Of a stretch of 64,000 bases of DNA, positions 42,701 to 51,004 are shown piece after piece. The position numbers and the translations under genes are program-made. A model generated the notes under the pieces. It saw only the letters and a program-made list of their open reading frames with translations. It searched no databases and was not told the origin of the DNA. The stretch lies in the NCBI RefSeq assembly GCF_003591035.1, contig NZ_QYUO01000003.1:1389602-1453601 (forward strand). Reading direction: 5' to 3'. Source of the stretch: Noviherbaspirillum saxi (lineage in GTDB: Bacteria; Pseudomonadota; Gammaproteobacteria; Burkholderiales; Burkholderiaceae_D). Position 1 is the first letter of the stretch; the number at the start of each line of letters is the position of its first letter.

Positions 42701-43855
42701 GCGCAGAAAGGCCGGGAGCGCACTGGACTGGCCCAGTACAAGCGCTCTGGATGACGAAAACGTGGGTTCCTCTGCAGTCTGCGGAAGTTCTGGCGTACTG
42801 TCCGGTTGATCCGACAGCAACCGGACATCCGTCCCGCCGGTCAGCGCAGCGACATCGCTGTAGTCACCCGTGAGGTAAATGCCTCGCAACAGAAAGGGTT
42901 CATGATATGCGCTCGGGCGCATCAGCTCTTCGGTGAATAACTTGAGACCCGCGCGCAAGCGTTCGACCTCATTCGGCAGCATGAAGTAACTGGCGCTGTT
43001 GGATTCCCCGGATTCAAGCGCGCACAGCTCGGAACAGGTGTCAGCCAGCGAGCGCACGACTTCATTCATTGCCGTGTCTACCCACTGCGACTGGAATGGC
43101 GCGACCAGCTCATACGGTGACGACCATCCCAGCATGGAGCGTCGCATCGGTTCCGGCAAGGCCGCTGAAAATGCAGTAAAGCCGGGAATGGTTTCGCAGT
43201 CTGCGATGACCAGGTAAATCGGAAAGCGCAAGGCAAGCCGGTTTTGCGCCAGCCAGAGGCGGCGATGAATCGACTTGGCACGCGCAACGAGGTCAAGCTG
43301 CGCTTGCGAGTCGGCCTGAAGAAATACGCTGGCCGGAATCGAAAGGACGATCGAATCAAACGGCCGGTCCGGGCGGTAATTACGGCAAAGACCCAGAAAA
43401 TCGTCCCAGGTATTCGTGTTGGCTGGTGCGTCCGGATCGGACGAACCCAATTGCTCGGACTGCAGCTGGACCGCGACGCCATTATCGAAGAAATTCCAGC
43501 TGATGCCTTGCGCAGCGGTGGTGAGCGTCGTGTCCGCACTGAGCGCACTCTGCAGCCCCGACTGCACCAGCGGTAACTCGCGCCCTTCCTTGCCCTCATT
43601 AAGGATCAGTGTCCACGACAGGTCATAGCGTTCGGAGCGAACGGCAAGATTACTTTCAATCAGCTCTACTGCGCTACGGAAGGAATGCTTGAGCGAGTCG
43701 GCACTGATCAGCCGGGGCTTTTGCTCTGCCGGCTTGTCCTGCTTTTCTGCGCCTTTCATTGCTGCCCAGATGACGATGCCAAGCAGCAGCAGGACGATCA
43801 ATGTAAGAGAAAGCAGTGTGAGAATTGCTGTGTTATCTGACAAAAAATTCAACAC
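39728..43855 (-). CDS. tssM: T6SS membrane-complex protein TssM (IcmF)
   Basis: A 1375-residue inner-membrane protein forming the T6SS envelope channel with TssL and TssJ. Two N-terminal hydrophobic segments are at about residues 10-32, and a third near 435 (IVQWTMVGVPVVWLVGMGVA) leads into the large periplasmic part. The IcmF cytoplasmic domain has a degenerate P-loop: where others have GxxGxGKT, residues 86-93 read NEGKEGRE, so ATP binding is unlikely. The C-terminal region (WSLTVGSQTMRLRDP, then WPGTFPVRV) is typical. The start is 17 bases after the tssL stop. Confidence 0.93.
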   Translation of the reverse strand: MLNFLSDNTAILTLLSLTLIVLLLLGIVIWAAMKGAEKQDKPAEQKPRLISADSLKHSFRSAVELIESNLAVRSERYDLSWTLILNEGKEGRELPLVQSGLQSALSADTTLTTAAQGISWNFFDNGVAVQLQSEQLGSSDPDAPANTNTWDDFLGLCRNYRPDRPFDSIVLSIPASVFLQADSQAQLDLVARAKSIHRRLWLAQNRLALRFPIYLVIADCETIPGFTAFSAALPEPMRRSMLGWSSPYELVAPFQSQWVDTAMNEVVRSLADTCSELCALESGESNSASYFMLPNEVERLRAGLKLFTEELMRPSAYHEPFLLRGIYLTGDYSDVAALTGGTDVRLLSDQPDSTPELPQTAEEPTFSSSRALVLGQSSALPAFLRDVFERKIFAEVGLVSSSASQHMRRPAMSRIVQWTMVGVPVVWLVGMGVASVQLHRQVEDVTVSLHKLDRDSRDSIEASNNNVIDPAQSRQRAMDALTNIERMDSARMRSVFMPGSWPWLDDLHIRVHRKLEQGFADNAFDPMRREIYRRASQLTGVPVDPASGNLIAGASCTLPAQWNEVAFAKPGTALNIEDLPEFGATLQYVGRIEELDRVVRAMTRLKSSDDPASGEDLALVVGALLGAELNGNATRTAELFRQAIQGTPALPVTPLQDATSCSLNLALKATYERLFANNGLLKSEQTIAQTASALIDAQPNASDAVATIEAWQALHETLLRQEALLTSGKGVWMRRRTMQLGQAHDALLQRVQTVSLLGKGVASDAQSQAEDGFAKFLTAWDETLTADKYSQSMTPGLAWSDTSSSWAFSPARKALVDALSALLAQPYMKVNKLSRIPDVPAGATVTWNRGRLDQALALADARKRFQTELLTRFPVMLQAPVARLNDAALAETARDLLSQAFIVSVNEVQAPAPEADRTRALQLRAWLRELGGESAADSLSAVLAKDALSRLQFLDNTFARAEIFMPRDIAFRTWSGEKSPLIDAFGAIDAATLAAYVAQQQAFIDTAGKDAEGLLQQLGATHSGNPLVTRWQAIVADLNRYRLKSPTSSLMALEQFVLSGATEVDLKNCMEKLSSRAGQRRAADPFSERMQVLQAGLYTRCREIKHNEYQEAWNRFADTFNRDLANRFPFRPAALDPTIKGTAADRSPADIEEVGKVLKLFERSNTVSLATAREPSRVMASAPVRRVEEQMQRVREFLAPLYPTEDNQVPGMDLTVEFRANSASEIDGNKIIDWSLTVGSQTMRLRDPVRPLRWEPGLPIVLTMRVARDGPVVPVAEMVQRDMTVEDRTVTYRFDDPWALFSFITTHRDTDSSSGTDARSQLLRFEFPLITNSANPGAQPRASRARVYARLTISPAGKRTPLVWPGTFPVRVPSL

Positions 43856-43871
43856 TGTAGGATCCTAACTG

Positions 43872-44699
43872 TCAGACGTGAGAGTTGAGCGGCGCAACAA
43901 GCGCACCTGCGTTCGCTGACAGCGCCTCACGTACCGGCCACGACTGCCACAGCCAGAGCAGTTCCGATAAGCCTAGCAAGAACAGCAGCGCCAAAAGGAC
44001 GATGACACCGCTGCGGTTGATTCTTGGCAGCCGCCTTGCGGCAATGTGCGACAACGTGCTGGCATAAGGCTGTTCCGACAAAGTGCGGTCACGGCCATGC
44101 ATGTCTGCCGGCCGCATATAAATAAACTGAAACAGCTCGCGACGGTATTCGGCGATTTTGCTTTGTCCTGCGGTACCGCGATAACGACCCTGGAACCCGA
44201 GCGACAGCAGATAGAGGTATAGCCGGCCGACATGGCGCCGCGATGCTTCCCGCTCGCGCAGCAGCTGGTCCAGGTCGTCAAATACACGTTCGCCGGCAAA
44301 GCTGGATTTGAACAAGGTGGCTTCGATCAGGACATGGCGCCAGTACGAGCGCCCTGCCCAATCGGTATTGAGCAGCACCTCGTCGGCCAGTGCCGCTTTG
44401 AGGAACCGGCCTTGCACTTCGGCTTCGATACCGGCTTTGCCGCCGACACGGCGCGCTTCCAGGGTTTGCAGCTCGATCAGCTGGCACAACTGGCCGCTTA
44501 GTGACTCGGCCGCCGACTTGGCATCGGCATCGCCTACCTGCCCTGCCGTCTGCGCCAGGCGTGACAGCACATCGAAAAAATCGCGGAACTGAACCGAAGC
44601 AAGGTCTGTTCCGTCACTGATCGCACTGCCTGCCGAGCTGAGTTGCAGCCGCTGCGAAGGACTCTGGGTAGTTATATTCGATTGAGTGGTCACGATCAT
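43872..44699 (-). CDS. tssL: T6SS membrane-complex protein TssL (DotU)
   Basis: A 275-residue DotU/TssL protein. The cytoplasmic helical domain contains FKAALADEVLLNTDW-like sequence (FLKAALADEVLLNTDWAG) and LYLYLLSLGFQGRYRG near residue 165. One C-terminal membrane helix is at about 230-250 (GVIVLLALLFLLGLSELLWLW). There is no peptidoglycan-binding OmpA domain, so cell-wall anchoring must come from another protein. The start overlaps the last base of the tssK stop codon, showing tight coupling. Confidence 0.92.
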   Translation of the reverse strand: MIVTTQSNITTQSPSQRLQLSSAGSAISDGTDLASVQFRDFFDVLSRLAQTAGQVGDADAKSAAESLSGQLCQLIELQTLEARRVGGKAGIEAEVQGRFLKAALADEVLLNTDWAGRSYWRHVLIEATLFKSSFAGERVFDDLDQLLREREASRRHVGRLYLYLLSLGFQGRYRGTAGQSKIAEYRRELFQFIYMRPADMHGRDRTLSEQPYASTLSHIAARRLPRINRSGVIVLLALLFLLGLSELLWLWQSWPVREALSANAGALVAPLNSHV

Positions 44700-46024
44700 C
44701 AGCCCTTAATGAACAGAACCACTTCATGGGGACGCTGAGCAAGCGTACTTTCATTCCCGTTACTGATCAGCAGTGGCTGGTCAGCGACAATAAAGTTGTC
44801 CGACACCTCGATACTGAAGAGGGTATAGCCCGAACTGGAGCGCAAGCCCAATTCAGGCGCATCATCGATGCGCCGCCGCGGCGCACCCAGCACCCTGCGA
44901 TCGGTAAGCGAAGTCCACACAGTCTCGGAGCCGATCACCGCACCGGACATCCACTGCGACAGCTCACGCTCCGGCTGACCGCGCAAGCCGATGACCAGCC
45001 GCGTACCAACCCAGTCCGGCTGCATCGACAGCGAGAATGCCTGACTATCAAAGCCAAACGTGCAGGTCTTCCATTCCTGGCTAACCTCGTCGACCAGATC
45101 GGAAAGCGCGCTCAGCACCGCATCGAACGCGGGATAAGCGTCCGCGTGGTCGTATGCTGGCGGGAGAATCGGGACCGCGCCGGGCCGCAATGTCGCCAGC
45201 GAACCGAGCTGGGCGCACAGCGCAAGATACAGCGGCACCGGTTGCACTACCGGACAGCGCAGCACCGCTTCGAGCACCGGCAAGTTAAGGATCAGGCTCG
45301 ACAGACGTGCTTTTTGCTCAAGAATATTCAGGCGGTCTTCCAGGCGCGACGAAGGCGATGCGGTCTGCCGCGCCAGGAACACTGCCTTGCTGCGCATATG
45401 CGCAGCAAGCAATTGGGCGCGCTGCCGCAAAGGCGATGTGGCAGGCACTTCCAGCATGGCCGGCAGTGCGGTACCACGACGCACGATTTCGTTATCCTTG
45501 CGCACGGTCATGAGACGCAGATAGACGTATGCCGCCGACGGTACCGGTCCGGCAGCCAGCGACAGGTTGATTGCCATGCGAGGAATATCCGCCGCCAGCG
45601 CCTGAGACACTTCATCTTCGACCAACTGTCCTTCGACACCGCGAAACATGGTGGGCTGCCCCGGCGCACGTTGCGACCGTGTTTTGCCGACCACAAGATA
45701 CACCGACAAGTCCTGCAATTCCATGTCCGCCGACCATGGCGACAAATCCAGCTCCAGCGACTGCCCCCGGGATTGCTCGAAATCAAAGGTCGCCGCCATG
45801 CCATTCGGTAGAATGGCTTCAATGGAAAAGATCCGTAACAGCCCGGTCGTCAGCAGTGCTTCATCGATCACGAGATTGCGAACACCCCAGCCATAGGGCT
45901 GCGTTGCCATCGATTGCCAGGCCAGGAGTGCATCAATGCGTGCGCCTTCCTGCTGAAAATGCTGCGGCGTCAGCAGCATTCCTTCATGCCACTGAATGCG
46001 GTCCGAGAGTTGAAGAGATGTCAT
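44699..46024 (-). CDS. tssK: T6SS baseplate protein TssK
   Basis: A 441-residue TssK (VasE-like) baseplate protein that links the baseplate to the TssJLM membrane complex. The N-terminus IQWHEGMLLTPQHFQQEGARIDAL is characteristic, as are PYGWGVRNLVIDE, the central helical part (AHMRSKAVFLAR) and the C-terminal FSIEVSDNFIVADQPLLI. Length matches the family. The gene follows tssJ by 17 bases. Confidence 0.94.
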   Translation of the reverse strand: MTSLQLSDRIQWHEGMLLTPQHFQQEGARIDALLAWQSMATQPYGWGVRNLVIDEALLTTGLLRIFSIEAILPNGMAATFDFEQSRGQSLELDLSPWSADMELQDLSVYLVVGKTRSQRAPGQPTMFRGVEGQLVEDEVSQALAADIPRMAINLSLAAGPVPSAAYVYLRLMTVRKDNEIVRRGTALPAMLEVPATSPLRQRAQLLAAHMRSKAVFLARQTASPSSRLEDRLNILEQKARLSSLILNLPVLEAVLRCPVVQPVPLYLALCAQLGSLATLRPGAVPILPPAYDHADAYPAFDAVLSALSDLVDEVSQEWKTCTFGFDSQAFSLSMQPDWVGTRLVIGLRGQPERELSQWMSGAVIGSETVWTSLTDRRVLGAPRRRIDDAPELGLRSSSGYTLFSIEVSDNFIVADQPLLISNGNESTLAQRPHEVVLFIKG

Positions 46025-46041
46025 TAAGAGCGTTCCATGTT

Positions 46042-46605
46042 CTACTGCGCGGCGCCAGGCTTGAATTCACTGACCGTGAAACTCTGTGCATTCAACTGCA
46101 CAGAATAACCTGTGTTGTTAAGAAGCAGCCGGGCGCGATGTTCGCCAGGCGAAGCGTAATTGGCAAAAACAATCGCTGCCCATGCACGCTCCTTGCCGAA
46201 ATGCTTTTCATCGAGTCGAACCGCCTGAGTAGGGACCAGCTCATACTGATACACGGTAAACGCTTCAGGAAAGGTGCGCCGCAGATCGTGTCGTGAAGTG
46301 AACCACTTGGTGGCCGGCATCGTAAGCAAGGTATCCAATACCGCCTTGTCCTTAACGAGCACCAGGTCCACTGCCAGTGCGCTATTTGCATTCGCGTCGT
46401 CTGCAGCGGTGATTGCAAGAGATTTCCAGTCCGGTTCCACCGGTTTGGGATCGAGTCCGATCAGGGAGCGCGACCCCGCTACAACGCTGTTAAGTGCACT
46501 ACATCCGGACAGAACGACCATCACAAAGGCGACAAGCAGCACCCAGCTATAGCGCCTGGCAAGAGCATGATTAATTTCATCGGTCGGATTAGTCGGTCGT
46601 AGCAT
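46042..46605 (-). CDS. tssJ: T6SS outer-membrane lipoprotein TssJ
   Basis: A 187-residue lipoprotein of the TssJ family, anchoring the membrane complex to the outer membrane. The lipobox LSGC places the modified Cys at residue 35 after a hydrophobic stretch (WVLLVAFVMVVLSG). The following domain has KAVLDTLLTMPATKWF and a C-terminal FANYASPGEHRARLLL, in keeping with the beta-sandwich fold. It starts only 12 bases after the symporter-fold gene at 46617, so the transporter genes and the membrane-complex genes form one transcription unit. Confidence 0.85.
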   Translation of the reverse strand: MLRPTNPTDEINHALARRYSWVLLVAFVMVVLSGCSALNSVVAGSRSLIGLDPKPVEPDWKSLAITAADDANANSALAVDLVLVKDKAVLDTLLTMPATKWFTSRHDLRRTFPEAFTVYQYELVPTQAVRLDEKHFGKERAWAAIVFANYASPGEHRARLLLNNTGYSVQLNAQSFTVSEFKPGAAQ

Positions 46606-46616
46606 CGAAGTGACTT

Positions 46617-48047
46617 TTATATGGCAAATGGGATGGTTTTACGCAAACCGAATCCGACACCGGCGCAAAAAACCGCTAAGAATGCGATCGCCAACAGTAA
46701 AGATCCGAAGAGTGCCTGCTTCCGGCTGAATGTCAGCGTAATAGAAAACGCATGCCAAACCTCAGAAACTTGCCCATTATTAATATACAGCCCATCAGAC
46801 ACGAGTGCAAATAAAGCGGACGACACTAGAAACGACAGCAGATTGCGCGCGCCCTCACAAATCCCTTCAATCAGTATGAAAACGGGCAGCACTGCTTCTA
46901 ATGGTAGTCCTAAGGAGTTCATGACGAATGTCCCCATAATCACGGACTTGACCCCGAAGACACCGACCGACCATAGCGCAGCCAGCCACGACAGCAGGCA
47001 TATCGTTGTCACTTCACCAACGGTCAGCGTGTGGCCATAGAGATTGGCGATGAAAATTGCAAGCACCGAGAAAAAGAGTGCCTCGCCAGCTTTGACAAAG
47101 ACCGGGGCGATCGGTGAATACAACTCCACCAGGCCACGGCTAAAGCCGAGTCTGACGCTCATGCTATGGATGAACCCAGGTACGGCCGCCACCGCCACCG
47201 GAGAAAAAAGACATACCGTGATCGGCTCGCGCAGCGCCATCAAGACTTCCAGCGGGGATTTTTTCAGCCGCCATGCAATCGCACTGATCGACGCCGCACA
47301 GATCAGCAATGCCGCGGTAAAAAAAGCCCCGAGAAAACTCTTTAACAACACCAGGACTTCGAGACCGGCAGCGCTGGTGGCCGCCGCTGCGAGCACGAAC
47401 GCCGCTGCCGGCAGCAAAGAATTGAATCGATTGACCAACGACTCGAGCGCGCGATAAATACCTTCGAGGATGCCGGTCAGATGCGCGGACGCGTCCGGCT
47501 TTTGCGCCGCCACGGCAATTCCGAACACCAGCGCGCCGATCAGGACGGAGGGAAGCGACCCGAACGCCAGTACGGCATAGAAGTTGTCCGGAATGATCGA
47601 CGGGACTTTCAGCAGGTCTTGCGTATCGGCGCTGATGTCGCGCAGGGACATCATGAACTGAGACTCGGACTTCAAGGCAAACCCGCCCAGTGCCTCGGCT
47701 TCATTGCCCGCGATCCCCGCCCCTGCCGATGTCAGGCTGGCAACCAGGATCCCGACGACCGAGCACAAAAGCATCGCGATCACCGACAACACGATCATGA
47801 GAAACAGCCGTCGTCCGCTTTTCGGCAATGACGGCAAGCGCTGCAATCCAAAAAATACCGCCAGCACGACAAACGGCAACGATGCCACCTGAATCAGCGA
47901 CAGATACAGCGTCGATATTGCAGACATGACCGAGACGCTTTCCGGGAACAGCGTGCCTGTCCAACCGCCCAGCAAGACAGCGGCCAGCAGCGTCGCCGGA
48001 TGCTGGAAAATCTCCCTCAGCTGAATGAGCGGTCTCTTCTGGATCAT
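46617..48047 (-). CDS. Atypical dicarboxylate-symporter-fold protein 1 in the T6SS locus
   Basis: A 476-residue inner-membrane protein with about ten hydrophobic segments, distantly like the sodium:dicarboxylate symporter (DAACS/SDF) family. The N-terminal half (LREIFQHPATLLAAVLLGGWTGTLFP, LSLIQVASLPFVVLAVFFGL) and GSLPSVLIGALVFGIAVAA show the family pattern. Near the position of the NMDGT sodium/substrate motif it reads KAGEA. The later DRxRTxxNVxGD region reads EGARNLLSFLVSSAL. Transport by the usual mechanism is therefore doubtful. It overlaps the preceding related gene (ATGA) and is followed by tssJ. Possible roles are uptake of an unusual solute, sensing, or immunity. Confidence 0.68.
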   Translation of the reverse strand: MIQKRPLIQLREIFQHPATLLAAVLLGGWTGTLFPESVSVMSAISTLYLSLIQVASLPFVVLAVFFGLQRLPSLPKSGRRLFLMIVLSVIAMLLCSVVGILVASLTSAGAGIAGNEAEALGGFALKSESQFMMSLRDISADTQDLLKVPSIIPDNFYAVLAFGSLPSVLIGALVFGIAVAAQKPDASAHLTGILEGIYRALESLVNRFNSLLPAAAFVLAAAATSAAGLEVLVLLKSFLGAFFTAALLICAASISAIAWRLKKSPLEVLMALREPITVCLFSPVAVAAVPGFIHSMSVRLGFSRGLVELYSPIAPVFVKAGEALFFSVLAIFIANLYGHTLTVGEVTTICLLSWLAALWSVGVFGVKSVIMGTFVMNSLGLPLEAVLPVFILIEGICEGARNLLSFLVSSALFALVSDGLYINNGQVSEVWHAFSITLTFSRKQALFGSLLLAIAFLAVFCAGVGFGLRKTIPFAI

Positions 48048-49330
48048 AGCTGCACCGGCCTTGGGCAAATGACGGACACTGCTGCGCAGCCTGCAATCAC
48101 GGTAACCGCGGTTCTCGCCATCGCACACACCGGATCGACCGCTGCGAACAGCAGGAATGCGGCTTCAAATGGCAGCCCGAGATAGCTGCAGGTCGTGCCG
48201 ATCAGCGAAATCGTGACGATCCCGGCCATCCCGGCGGATGCGAATCCCAGCATGATCGAGACCAGCATCAGCAAGCCGACGTCAAGCGCCGAAATGGGAC
48301 GGCCGTACAGCGCGGCGATAAACAGGGTGCCGCAAATGTAATAGGCAACCGGCCCCATCCGCAGGAGCGAAATGCTCAAGGGCACCAGCAATTCGACCCG
48401 CGAACGTGCGAAATTGAGCTTGTTGACGAGGCCGCTCACCATCGCCGGCATACAGGTCGCGCTGTTGTTGGTCGCTACGCCCAGTGCAAATGGCTCGCGC
48501 ATGGCAGCTACTACCGTTTTCAGCGGCACATCGGCGCGGCGGCCGATCAGCGTGACCGCAAGCGCCAGCAGGATCGCGCATATCACCAGGAATGCCGCCA
48601 CAAATCCGGCCATCGCCTTGAGCGGCTCCAGGCCGGTCTCCGCAATCTGGCTGGCGGTCATGCAAATCAGGATGAACGGTACCGGCAGGTTGATCCAGTG
48701 TGTCAGTGTCTCGCACGCGACATAGATCGTCTCAAGCGCGTGATTCAGGCCGGTCGACATACGGGTAGGCACCTGGCCGACCGCGAACCCGAACAGCAGC
48801 GCGAACACCAGCGCCTTGAGGGTTTCGCCATTCGCCAGCGAAGCAAAGATATTCGACGGGATCAGGGAGTGAAGAATATCCTGCAGGGTCATTGCCTTGG
48901 GCGGCTCTTCCGGCGTTCGCAACGACATGTCGGTATTGGTCTGGTTTGCATCGATGCTGACGATATTGCCAAGTGCGGCAAGCGTCTCCTGCGGCAGGTC
49001 GCTGCCCGGACGGAATAGCAGCGAGCCGGCCGCCGCGAGCACCGCCGTGACTACCGAGATGGCAACAAAGACGATCACGACACTTTTGACTATCCTGCCG
49101 GCCCCGCCGTCACGGTATAGATTCTGCAGGCTGAAGATGACGGCCGAAATCATGAACGGCAAGACAATCATCTTGAGCAGATCGACATAGACGACACCGA
49201 CGATTCCCAGATTCCTGGAGAACGCCGGCGCGGCCCAGCCCAATGCCCCACCCGCCAGGACGCAAGCCAGCACGGTCCACGGATTTAAGGCCCAGCGTTG
49301 AAAACGCTGCATTCCGGTCGGGATATCCAC
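48044..49330 (-). CDS. Atypical dicarboxylate-symporter-fold protein 2 in the T6SS locus
   Basis: A 428-residue inner-membrane protein with a clear DAACS/SDF fold: PWTVLACVLAGGALGWAAP, YVDLLKMIVLPFMISAVIFSLQ, SLIPSNIFASLANGETLKALVFALLFGFAVG and SAGMAGIVTISLIG. Family motifs are altered. The NMDGT position reads approximately RMGPV, and the NVxGD position after MARTAV reads VIAGC. The Arg in MARTAV is kept. Together with the adjacent relative it may form a heteromer. It starts 10 bases after the stop of the binding-protein gene, all on one strand with T6SS genes on both sides. The substrate is unknown. Confidence 0.75.
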   Translation of the reverse strand: MDIPTGMQRFQRWALNPWTVLACVLAGGALGWAAPAFSRNLGIVGVVYVDLLKMIVLPFMISAVIFSLQNLYRDGGAGRIVKSVVIVFVAISVVTAVLAAAGSLLFRPGSDLPQETLAALGNIVSIDANQTNTDMSLRTPEEPPKAMTLQDILHSLIPSNIFASLANGETLKALVFALLFGFAVGQVPTRMSTGLNHALETIYVACETLTHWINLPVPFILICMTASQIAETGLEPLKAMAGFVAAFLVICAILLALAVTLIGRRADVPLKTVVAAMREPFALGVATNNSATCMPAMVSGLVNKLNFARSRVELLVPLSISLLRMGPVAYYICGTLFIAALYGRPISALDVGLLMLVSIMLGFASAGMAGIVTISLIGTTCSYLGLPFEAAFLLFAAVDPVCAMARTAVTVIAGCAAVSVICPRPVQL

Positions 49331-49340
49331 AGGCTTCTCT

Positions 49341-50312
49341 CTAGTTCATCAGTTTCAGTACGCTCGCCACAGTCGGCTTTTCCGGACGCTGGGCTATCAC
49401 CTCGTTGACAAACGAGAGCAAGGTCGCATCGCGCACACCGATCATCATGCTCAATGACGATTCGAGATCATTGAATGTCACGGTGCGCAGGGTTAACGCA
49501 AGACTCGGATCGCGCCGCAAAATAGCCATCACTTCCAGTTCATCCCGATAGGCGGCAACGACTTCGCCCTTTTTTACCGCCGCAACGGCGGCGGTCCAGC
49601 TGGGATAAGGGATGATCTTTGCATCGGGAAAATTCCGGCGCCCGAATTCCTCCCATGAGGAACTGGCGATCACGCTGATCCTGCCGGTGAAGTTGCGGAG
49701 AACCTGTGGCGGCGGACGTCCGCCCGAAAGCTCGGCAAAACGCACACGGTTGATCAACAGTGCATGGCCAAGACGCATATACGTGCTGGAGAAATGCACG
49801 AACTGCCCACGCTTCAAGGTTTTGGCGAGCCGGCTGATGCCCAGGTCCGCCTGACCATTGGCGACGATTTCAGCCACGCTGTCGTAAGTCTCCGGCGAGC
49901 GGTCAAAGCGCACCGGAACGCCCAGTTCCTTCCCGATCAATCTGGCGAGATCGACATCCGTTCCGCTCAGTTCGCCATTTTTTTCAGCAAAGAATGGTGG
50001 ATTGTCTATTTTGAGCATGGCAACAACCAGCTCACCGCGATTGACGATGCGCGCAATATCCGGCGCCAGCCAACGGCCATCGGCGACCTTGACCAGCGGT
50101 GACTGCGATGCCGGTTCTGCCGGCATCGGGGCAACCGCCGGGGCCGGAGCAACCGCGGCGGAACGTGTGAGCGCGACCTTTTGCGGCGTAACAGGATCAG
50201 CGAACGTCCAGCCATGCACACAGGCACACAGCAGGATAAGGCTGCTAACAAGCATCCGTCCGCCGGACCAGCGGCGCGAATGGATTCGTTGAGTATGCAA
50301 ACAGGCGTTCAT
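49341..50312 (-). CDS. Periplasmic solute-binding protein (SBP_bac_3-like) in the T6SS locus
   Basis: A 323-residue exported protein. An N-terminal signal or anchor (MLVSSLILLCACVHGWTFA) is followed by a Pro/Ala-rich linker of about 40 residues. An amino-acid-ABC-type binding domain comes next: RIVNRGELVVAMLKIDNPPFF, then GELSGTDVDLARLIGKELGVPVRF and IVANGQADLGISRLAKT. No ABC permease or ATPase gene is present. Instead two symporter-fold genes follow, which do not normally use a binding protein. The ATG at 50312 is preferred; a TTG at 50327 overlaps the previous stop. Its ligand and partners are unknown, and the pairing is unusual. Confidence 0.8.
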   Translation of the reverse strand: MNACLHTQRIHSRRWSGGRMLVSSLILLCACVHGWTFADPVTPQKVALTRSAAVAPAPAVAPMPAEPASQSPLVKVADGRWLAPDIARIVNRGELVVAMLKIDNPPFFAEKNGELSGTDVDLARLIGKELGVPVRFDRSPETYDSVAEIVANGQADLGISRLAKTLKRGQFVHFSSTYMRLGHALLINRVRFAELSGGRPPPQVLRNFTGRISVIASSSWEEFGRRNFPDAKIIPYPSWTAAVAAVKKGEVVAAYRDELEVMAILRRDPSLALTLRTVTFNDLESSLSMMIGVRDATLLSFVNEVIAQRPEKPTVASVLKLMN

Positions 50313-50323
50313 GATGGCATCTT

Positions 50324-50596
50324 TCAAGGAACTGGCTTCGGCGTCCAGGCCGCCTTGTCCACACCCGGTGTAGCAGCAGCGGCAATGTCAGAGCTCATGC
50401 TGCCTGCCATCCGGGTTGCGGCCGCAGCATCCGCCTTGGCGTTGGCGACATAGCTGGCCGGGGTTGCCTTTGGTGTGGCGCCACCCATCCGCTGTCCGAC
50501 CTGGAAGCCGAGCGTAAAAAGCAGGGCCAGTAACGAGACGCCGCAGAACAGGGTCAGGGCTATCAGGCGCGGTGTCAGGCTGAATCGATATTCCAT
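50324..50596 (-). CDS. Small single-pass membrane protein in the T6SS locus
   Basis: A 90-residue protein with one membrane helix near residues 10-33 (LIALTLFCGVSLLALLFTLGFQVG). An Ala-rich, mostly polar tail of about 55 residues (ANAKADAAAATRMAGSM) is probably periplasmic and disordered. The ATG at 50596 is taken; a GTG at 50605 is also possible, and neither has a strong ribosome site. It lies between the PAAR-like gene and the binding-protein gene, whose reading frame begins at its stop. I do not recognise a family. It could tether the binding protein or be part of the secretion machine. Confidence 0.6.
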   Translation of the reverse strand: MEYRFSLTPRLIALTLFCGVSLLALLFTLGFQVGQRMGGATPKATPASYVANAKADAAAATRMAGSMSSDIAAAATPGVDKAAWTPKPVP

Positions 50597-50617
50597 GATG
50601 ATCACGCTAAAAATTTG

Positions 50618-51004
50618 TTAAGGAACCATGACGGTAAACTGTCCGGGGACATCAATACCGATCACCCCGCCCCACATGCACATCAGTTTGGAGGAGTTAT
50701 TCAGTGCCGGCATATTGCCGGTCAAAACGGTCGGAGCGCCAGGAACCCATGGCGCAGCCGTCGCTGGAATACAAGGCATCGGTGTCAGGACTCCGAGCGC
50801 AGCGGCGGTTGCAGCCGCCACCATGGGGTTGGAAACCGACTGGCACATCCCGAACGGCAGAATATTCACGAACGGCTTGTTGTCCATGATGTTGGCAGCC
50901 GGCGTCCCGGTCAGAACCCCATTGACCGGCAATACGACCAGGCTTGCCGGCGCTACCCCAAAGGTGCACCGGAGCATCGCACCCATGCAGACTTGTTGTC
51001 CCAT
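50618..51004 (-). CDS. DUF4280 PAAR-like T6SS tip protein
   Basis: A 128-residue protein of the DUF4280 (PAAR-like) group, which sharpens the VgrG spike or carries effectors. Conserved features are VCMGAMLRCTFG at the N-terminus, the NILPFGMCQSVSNP segment near residue 48, PCIPATAAPWVPGAP near 77 and SKLMCMWGGVI near 105. Paired Cys residues suggest a metal site. No toxin domain is fused to it. It overlaps the MORN-protein gene by one base, in the order vgrG, MORN protein, PAAR-like. No classical PAAR protein is seen in the window, so this is the likely tip. Confidence 0.85.
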   Translation of the reverse strand: MGQQVCMGAMLRCTFGVAPASLVVLPVNGVLTGTPAANIMDNKPFVNILPFGMCQSVSNPMVAAATAAALGVLTPMPCIPATAAPWVPGAPTVLTGNMPALNNSSKLMCMWGGVIGIDVPGQFTVMVP

